From the NCBI GenBank assembly GCA_905221605.1, contig CAJNDS010000103.1:64001-128000 (forward strand): a DNA stretch of 64,000 nucleotides, given 5' to 3'. This DNA comes from Symbiodinium natans (taxonomy: Eukaryota > Sar > Dinophyceae > Suessiales > Symbiodiniaceae). Positions 56,876 through 64,000 of the stretch are shown here, one piece after another. A model generated the notes under the pieces. That model was not told the DNA's origin. It searched no databases and worked only from the letters and a program-made list of their open reading frames with translations. Made by a program: the position numbers and the translations under genes. Every line of letters starts with the position of its first letter. Positions within the stretch are counted from its first letter, which is position 1.

Positions 56876-59800
56876 GCAGTGCGTCATCGTCCGGGGGCAG
56901 CGCATCGTCCGCGTGTGCAGCGTTCAAGAGGCACACGAAATACAGCACGTCTCAGGGAGCCATATCATGGTAGTCTCAGGCCTGCTCAGATATCCCCAGA
57001 CCTCATGTCGTGGAGAAACTGGCCCTCGGCATTGCACACCCCTTCCGGAGTCCAAACCCTCGACCATCGTGCCTGCAAGCACTAGGCCGTCGATTTGGAC
57101 TTACCCGTGGAACACTACCCGGGTTGCACGGTGATGCCTGGGCTGATCGATGCGCATGCCAGCTTGGCTGAACGATGGGTAAGTAAACATCTTTTGTTCC
57201 AAAGCCCAGTGCAAGGCAAATGCGCGCACATTGGTTTCTGCAGTTGCCGGATGTGAGCTGAGGTACATATGGAGTTTAGTGAGCACTTCCCCCTCCACCA
57301 GCAGCCGGAGTTCACGGCGATGCAGCTGCGAGAAGCCATGGCCGAGCGCGCCCTGCGCATGTTGCGCAGCGGGACTGCCCTGGCATGGTCATTGTAGCAT
57401 CCTAGCCCGTGCTTCTTGTGGTGAGTGCCGTCATGAGCCGTCCGTCATGCTCTACATGGCCATCGCGTCGTCGTCACATCGTGTCGCCTCGTGGTGCTTG
57501 GCTTCCGGCGGAGACTGCTTGCTCGCGCAGGATCACCACCGCGCGGGACTTGGGAGGGCGCAACTATGCAGCGATTGGCACCCTGGCACGGATTGGTGCT
57601 AGCAAGTTTTTCCTATGTTCCTCTTCACTGTCAGTACAACATAGTATCTGTTTACAGGCCAGGTTTTATCCTTTGTGTCTCTGTCCCTGGCTGAACACTG
57701 AGGTCTTCGAAATGCCATCCGTCGGGGAGAGTGCTTGGGCCCTCGCTTGCTTTTTGGCGGCAGGAAAGTAGAACATGTTTCCCATGGCAAGTGAACAAAT
57801 AGTCGCATGGCGCTGCCACCCCATGGCCCCACATCCAAAGAGTTTTGACGAAGTAGCCCAGCTTGTGCTTGCCGCACGTAACAAGTGTCTTGCGCAAGTG
57901 GCACCCTTGCTTGTACAAGCGTGTTAAAGTGTCGGGAGATTGCCTACCTGTTGGATGATGTTCGTACAGGCAGTGACAGAGCCACCGTCCAAATCGCAGA
58001 ACAATCGGCCCGACAATTCTACCGGCAAGCCATATCCGGTCCAAAGACAAGATTTAGCATGTTACATCAAACCATGCAACTACACGAAGTAGGCTCACAC
58101 CTTTGATCCCCAGGCTTTGTGCTGGGCAACCGCTGACAAGGCCTGGAGGCCACTGTCACCAGTGGGGCGGCGAGGCCAGGCCGCCAGAAGCTCGTTCTGC
58201 TTACAAGCTGCGCATGGCAGCACCAGGCCGGCTCACTCGATGAGGCTTTGGCAGTCGTCGACCGCCAGGCCGCTTAGAGTGAAAATGCTGCGAGGGGTCT
58301 CCTTGGTGTTCATGGCCCGAGGTGGAGAATGGCGTTGACTGGATCAAGGTCATGGCTACCGGAGGAATGCGAACGCCAGGGACCAATGTAGAGGTGCCTC
58401 AGGGAAGTTGTGCAGTATGAATAGGCCATGGAGACCCCACCCATGATGAGATGGACGTCCCCCAACAGTAAGATAGATCTGAGTTTTGAGTGTGGCTTGA
58501 GAGAGAGTGTGGCTTGACAAATTGCGGCTGGTTGGTTTTCATGGGGAGCACAAGCTGGCTGATGCCCGTTGCATCCCGTAGAAGCGAATATCTATGCCAG
58601 GAAGCAACCATCTCCGTTCGGGATCTGACAGAGGTGCGACGCGGAGACGGAATCTCATTCCTTGCACTGAGCGAACTCTTGTCGCCCCACCGGTTTTTGT
58701 AGGTGGTTGGCCGAGCCCGCGAAAATTCGCTGGCAGTGGCGGCTCACGCGCATGGCGCACAGGGCGTGGTCCACGCAGTGCAGGTGGCAATTTTGTAGTG
58801 CTCTGATGATTTTTGGCATGATGATGACTTTTGGCATGATGATGCCAGTGCTCTGTCAAACTGAACCGCAGCATAGACAGTAACGGCTTCTGCTCGCTCG
58901 TCTTCGGATACCCTCACAATCATCAACTAGCTTTCTGAAGGTCTTGCCCACGAAGCCACAACGGAAGCACAGCAAAGCAGTGACAAGCAATGCGCCCTTC
59001 TTGCAGGCAGGCTGCCGAACCGTGGAACATTGCAGCTGGATTGCAAAGGCTGGCCAGTGGGGATGCGTTGATGACTCCACCGTGGAGGCAGGGGTTGCGA
59101 AAAGGCATCGAGAGGGAGTTGAGACTTTGGTGTCTCCTGCGACGAATTGGCAAAGGCCATGGCGCGACAGGGCACAGCTGTTGCCCCAACTGCACATGCA
59201 AACTGGCGGTACAAGCCTATGGGGGAGCGCAATTACACGCGACTCTTGGCAGCACAGACCAGAAAGCAAAGGAGTGATGAGAGGTTGGAGGGGTCCTCCT
59301 AGGAATGTGCGCAGCCCTGCAAAAACTGCGACGCTCTGCAGCATCTGGTTCATGGCCGTCAATGAGGGAGCGATACCTGGGCCTCCCTTCCTTCTTTTTC
59401 CCTCCTATTTTCCTCCTCTTTGTTTCTTCTTCCTCTCTACTCTCTTAGTGTTTCTGAAGGCGCTGCTGGGGTCCTACTGCTGGCCTCCTCCGATGCCGGG
59501 GCGATACCAGGAGACACCTTTGTTTTCAGTGGAAGGGCGATTTCTTCTGAGATCTCGTGGAATTTCCCTGTAGCACACAGTGCCCTGGGTCTTGCTGGGG
59601 CTACGACGCCTGTTTGATCATGCCCCACCGACTCGGCCTAGTGTGGGGAGTGGGCAGGTCTGCCTCACGACGCGCTCCACGGGGGCATTGAGGTCTTGGC
59701 AGAGATGGCCAGGCAAGGACACGTTTCTGGCCCAGGGGCTGGGGCAGTTCGCTGGCGCCTGTTGGGAACGTGTTTGACCGAATGTCGTAGGATGACTCCT

Positions 59801-60314
59801 GTGGAAGCACTCAAAGCTGCCACATCTGTGCCGGCTGCGGTTCTGGGCCTGGAAGCAGAGTGGCAGCCCGAGAAATCATGGAAACTGAAGCTCTTGCCCT
59901 CCATGCGGAAAGCTTGCCAAGGTGCGGTCGCCTGGCACCAGACCTCTCCGCAGACATCCTGGTTGTCGCACCTCGCAAGAGAGACCGCCACACGCTGCGT
60001 AAAACACATGCCTGATCTGCAGTCATCTTGGGCTTCCCGGGTGCACAAAAAGGCGGGGGCCATCTAGGCTTCGGCCCGAATTCACAATAAAATCAAGTAG
60101 CAGATCAGATGCAGTAGCCGAGCTACAGGCGGGTCAAATGTTTCCAGCTTCCTATCTCCGTGTTAGTTGTAAGGCTGGCATCCCCACTGAAGATCTTGGT
60201 GCCCTCGGGCGGCCAGTGCTTGTGGTGGCAGGCGGACGCCAGGCGCTAAGTCGCCTTTCAATGGTATGTGTGCACACGTGGCAATGCAGTCAGGGTACCT
60301 TCATACTGACATAG
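56876..60314 (+). CDS. amidohydrolase, HutI/prolidase-like
   Basis: Metal-dependent hydrolases of this group cleave cyclic amides or Xaa-Pro type bonds in a TIM barrel. Exons: 56876-56948 (CVIVRGQRIVRV); 57086-57178 (TVMPGLIDAHASL); 57263-57372 (QLREAMAERALRMLRSG); 57531 to about 57590 (ITTARDLGG); about 58024-58060 (AISGPKTRF); 58227-58268 (AGSLDEALAVVDRQ); 58322-58402 (VENGVDWIKVMATGGMRTPG); 58703-58783 (VAAHAHGAQGVVHAVQ); 59007-59155 (RTVEHCSW); 59658-59712 (LPHDALHGGIEVLAEMA); 59791-59859 (MTPVEALKAATSVPA); 59922-59980 (LAPDLSADILVVA); 60193 on (DLGALGRPVLVVAGGR, stop 60312-60314 or GT donor at 60264). Bridging Lys (WIKV), AHAHG His, EHC His and the HD Asp are present. The first HxH reads HAS, losing one metal ligand. 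Donors include GT, GC and GA. The N-terminus is not found. Confidence 0.85.
58805..58851. repeat. short direct repeat
   Basis: ttttggcatgatgatg occurs twice within 47 bases, in an amidohydrolase intron. Confidence 0.8.
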
Positions 60315-61531
60315 ACAAATTTAGAGTCTGAAGCGAAAGCCCTTGGAACTCAGTCTAGGCGGCTAGCCAAAGGCAAATCCAGTGCCGAGAAGACTCCGTT
60401 TAGAGGACAACCAGGGAGAGAATGGTGAACACAGACTTTCTACGTTTGGCCTCGCAGGGATTGTCTAAAAATGGTCACTGCCTGGCATGTCCAAATTCAA
60501 AAAAATATGAACCCCGAAAGCATCCGAAAGCCTACCGGCACGCGTGCCTTGCCTGCAATGGAAAGGCATATGCACTTTTCATTAAGAACGAGTGTGTGGC
60601 TGCGGGGAGTGCGTGAGAGACTCGCGGGTGTGCGCATGTCGTTTCGTCAAATTCAATGGACTGAGTGACACCACGTCGACGAGTTCCTTTTTCCGTATCT
60701 CGCCTAGATCGAGTGGCTTCTGTGTTCGTAGTGTAGGGCCGCTCATTCAGCACAAACAGAGACATGAATTGCGATTAAAGCGCGACAACGATATGTGCAC
60801 GCACGTCCGAATTATGAAAGACTCAGGTCGTGTGCAGCCCTTGGCCCCGCCACCACCTTGGCCCAAGGCACGGTTGTTGTCGGAACAGGCACATGAGTCA
60901 TATCAGCCAAGGGTTGGTTCTCGAGCACACATTGACAAATGGCAGGCGATGTCAGGCGATTATCGTGGGTCGTCTTAGGTCTGATTCAGGTCTTCATGGA
61001 AACCCTTGTGCCACTGAAGGGTCTAACAGTCACAGGTCGCAAGGCCCAGCCGCCCTCGAGCGCGGCAAACAGGCGCTCTGAACGCACGCGGCCCGAGGAG
61101 GATGGCCTGATCTAATTCACGCGAGGGCCTGTGTAGCTTTTATGGTTTCGTTTAGGGTTGAGGGCGGCAACTCTTGCTGCAAGGGGTTTCGAGGTCGCCG
61201 GTGGCTAAGCCATGGGTGGATGCCTCGGGCTCCTGAGAGATGTCCATACCCAGTGTTGCCAGTGTGCAGGCCCATGTCCTACGCCTTACATGGCCTGAGA
61301 GGGTGCAAAGACTTTGCCCTCAACGGTCTTCCGTCCTTCCGTTTGCACAGGCGCACAGGCTTGCGGAAAAAGAAGCTTCACGCGGCGATTGCATGTCCAG
61401 ATCTGTCAGAGGGACTGTTCGCTGCGCGAGTCGTGCCTTACAGAAACTCGCCCAGGCGTGAAAAAGTTCATTTACGTGCCTGGGGCTCACGGAAGCCGAA
61501 CCTGGAACCTCTCCAGTATTCTCTTCGTTCG

Positions 61532-61563
<32 letters not shown>

Positions 61564-63999
61564 AGGGAGAGAGAGAGACCCCATTCCCTGCAGAAGAAGA
61601 AGAAGACGAAGAAGAAGAAGAAGAAGCAGAAGAAGTAGAAGAATAGCAATACGAAGAAGAAGAACAAGAAGAACAAGAAGCAGAAGAAGAAGAATAAGAA
61701 GACGAAGAAGAAGAATAAGAAGAATATGAAGAACAAGAATAAGGAGAAGAAGAAGAAGAGGGACTTGGCTTCAATGAGCTCGTTATGCTAACTTATTGCT
61801 TTGCCCCGTAAAGGTCTGCCATCCTCGCCAATGGCAAAAACCTCGGCGCCATTGTCTCGGAGACAAGAGGGGACTTGCTTCACATCATGCTGGCTTGCAT
61901 TTTGCACCGGCACATGTTTTTGTCGTGACACATTGTTTTGCTGTGCCGCAAAATGGCCGCTGACAGAAACATGCTGGCTGCATGAAAAGGGGCTGCTTTT
62001 TGTACAGCCGCCGAACAGTGCATAGTTGAAGAACGGTTTGCTTTCATGCAGGAAGTTTGCTCCATGTTTCTCGTGCATGAAATGGGGGCCAAGGATGAGG
62101 TCACGGAAAGCGATGTTTACAAGAACTGGAACAAGCAGGAAGCTCAAGAAGCTCGCGCTCGGGAAGTTTTTTTGGGGTCTTGGGTGGTTTAGGTAGTGCA
62201 TGGTGCGGTCACGGGATCTCCGAAGGAGCTGCAAAGTTGATCTTGAGCAGCAACCACCGTCAGCTTCAGTTTCGGAAGCGTGCTGGAGAAGAAGCTGGAA
62301 GCGGAGGAGTACATCAAGAAGCGCAATGCTCAGCCATGTTCAGAGGATAGCCGCTTAATGTTCTTCTGACCCAGCTTTCTGGGCGGTTTTCTCAGGGTGA
62401 CCGTGCGCTATACACTTCAACTTCACCTGCTGTCCTCAGAGTAATATAGAGGTCGGAATAGTTACTAGTTACTAATGGTATTCCCTCATGGCCCCTTTGT
62501 AATTATACTATAGTGGCCCCCAAAACCCCATTGCAAATTATTCAGGCCCCTATATTAGCCTTCAAGACTCGCCTGAAGGTCTGGCCTTGACTACACCATC
62601 ATTCGCCCAGCGCGGGCCCCGAAAAGCCACAGCTTCAAAGAGCTCCAGAGTTGCCAGATGTGTTTTTGAGGTGCCGATGACCAACGACTTCCCCAGAGAT
62701 GCGCCTTTGCGGCAACCAAGCTGGGCGTGATCGCCAATTTCAGGGGACGTCGTGCTTCTGCTTCGGTTTCGGCGGTTTCGGCTTCTAGCTCGGTGGTTGG
62801 GTTCGGGTACACGTGGGGACTCTAGATTGAGCCGTTTCGTGCTTCGGATCAGTCCTTCGACTCCTTCGAATATCTTGAGCCAACCTGCATCTCCAGAACC
62901 CATTCTTACCTTAGCCATGGCTCCATGTGCTAATGGAGGGTTTCAGAATGTTTCAGACTTTCTGACCGGCTAAACCTCAGGTCGGGGGGATCTACTTCGC
63001 CAAGCCGGACTCGTATGGGACTCACATGGGCTCAAGTGCCTTCATTCATACTGGAGTAGACGTGTACAATGCCTTACAAGCCCAGCTGTTAAAAGGCTGC
63101 GCCTGCGTGAGTCGGACGTTGGGAAGAAGATCAGCCGCCGTGACCTTGGTGGTTGCACAAAGTGTGTGTGGCCAGCTCTCTTCAGAGCAGGCAGCTTGTC
63201 TTTCCGCACGTGCGACATACCCTGCCACACTGCTTTGGCAGTAGCGCATGCATTCCTTCTCAAAGGGAGTCAGCCAAAACCAAAGCTAGTGTCAAACGTG
63301 TTGAGGTGACGATGTGGGGCTGGCGGTGCTGGATGCAATCTTTAACCCTAAGGCATCGAAAGGCTCCTCGGGATGCAGGGGCTACAGGGGCTGGCAAACC
63401 ACCATCGGGAGTTGAGCCCGCCGAATGCCAAGCAAGCGCGCACGTTAGATGTAGCCTGCACTTTGCATGCTAAATGGAATCCAATGGAATCCCCAGGTAA
63501 GGCAGTGCACGTTGTATTCAGATGGTGCCGAGTTCCCACCAGCGATTGTTGGAGGCACCTTCGAGTTGGTCGGAGTTGCCGGTGCTCAGCCGACCCCACG
63601 GGCGCAGTCGGACGCTGAAAGAGTTTTGTTTTTTGTTTTTTGTTTTTTGGCTGGGAGATGTAGTGGCGGTGACGGCCTCTGTCGCGACAAGACTCTGTAG
63701 CCTCAGACGCGCTTGGTCGGACTTCCCTTACCTTTCCTTCCAGCATCTCAGGTGGTGGGAGGCGCGGGATGGACAAAAAGCTGCGTAGTACCTTAGTAGA
63801 GCCGTCAACGAAGCTGCTCTGCGATCTTGGCCAAGCTTGGCTCCTGGTGAGCCACGCCTCGGTCTTAGGGTTCCTCATGTACAGTGCCCACACACGCTGG
63901 ATCCCACTATACGCCAGGGGAGCTTGAATTTGAAGTAAGCTCCCCTGCGTGGGTCACATCTGGGGCCAACAGTCCCATGGGCAGGCTTTATGTTTGTTT
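60315..63999. other. mostly simple repeats and unassigned DNA
   Basis: 60422-60616 is a 64-codon frame with HCLACPNS and HACLACNGKAY, two CxxC pairs about 25 residues apart, zinc-ribbon-like but unsupported by other signs. 61537-61765 is GA then GAAGAA repeat. 62440-62560 is AT-rich. Frames at 62562-62918 (-) and 63348-63893 (-) have no motif. 63467-63610 (+) contains DGAEFPPAIVGGTFELVGV and could be an exon. Confidence 0.3.
61537..61765. repeat. GA and GAA microsatellite
   Basis: A (GA)n run at 61537-61580 passes into (GAA)n/(GAAGAC)n to 61765. Poly-Glu, poly-Arg and, on the other strand, poly-Ser and poly-Phe frames are artefacts. Confidence 0.95.
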
Positions 64000-64000
64000 C

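Noticed and set aside
61487-61774. Poly-Ser, poly-Phe, poly-Arg and poly-Glu frames
   Set aside because: Direct products of the GA/GAA microsatellite.
1-64000. Relict spliced-leader sequence, tRNA, rRNA or CRISPR
   Set aside because: I looked for the dinoflagellate spliced-leader core and for cloverleaf or array patterns by eye and saw none; a computed search could still find diverged copies.

Overview
The window reads as nuclear DNA of a peridinin dinoflagellate, most likely a Symbiodiniaceae-type alga. The evidence is a nuclear gene for photosystem I subunit PsaI behind a bipartite plastid-targeting leader with an FVP motif; genes cut into many small exons; introns that start with GC or GA about as often as GT, mostly at AG|G junctions; interstitial TTTAGGG-like tracts; and long G/C homopolymers. 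Every gene I can identify lies on the + strand, which fits one-way dinoflagellate gene clusters. No tRNA, rRNA, CRISPR array or bacterial operon was seen. Splice sites given here were inferred by eye from reading frame and family motifs; there is no transcript evidence.

Layout. 1-10 kb is mostly non-coding, with homopolymers, simple repeats and a few orphan exons. 11.46-14.27 kb holds a chain of in-phase micro-exons, each coding a short Ala/Val/Pro run that ends in Lys before a GC donor. 14.59-15.03 kb is psaI. 15.95-16.78 kb is an 800-base tandem Ala-Pro-Val repeat. 19.29-19.84 kb is a Nudix hydrolase with a signal peptide. 23.1-24.9 kb is a sirtuin in at least seven exons. 25.12-25.68 kb is an inverted-repeat element with telomere-like interior. 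27.70-30.83 kb is a NEK-like kinase duplicated in tandem and apparently translated as one double-kinase protein.

32.05-43.84 kb is the most striking part: nine successive copies of a motif of about 50 residues (VEDFI..N / LNERAAEALR / PP.VQ..VLEQ / GSLRTCRDPSAGCIGRIRKA), all on one strand, each split by introns at different places. I cannot assign it to a named domain. One or more genes for a helical-repeat protein have grown here by internal duplication, and introns have then entered separate copies.

44-56 kb has scattered probable exons without recognisable family, apart from one Rossmann-type exon near 53.3 kb. 56.9-60.3 kb is an amidohydrolase (HutI/prolidase-like) that can be followed through twelve probable exons; its first metal-binding HxH reads HAS. 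60.3-64 kb is mainly simple repeats and unassigned DNA.
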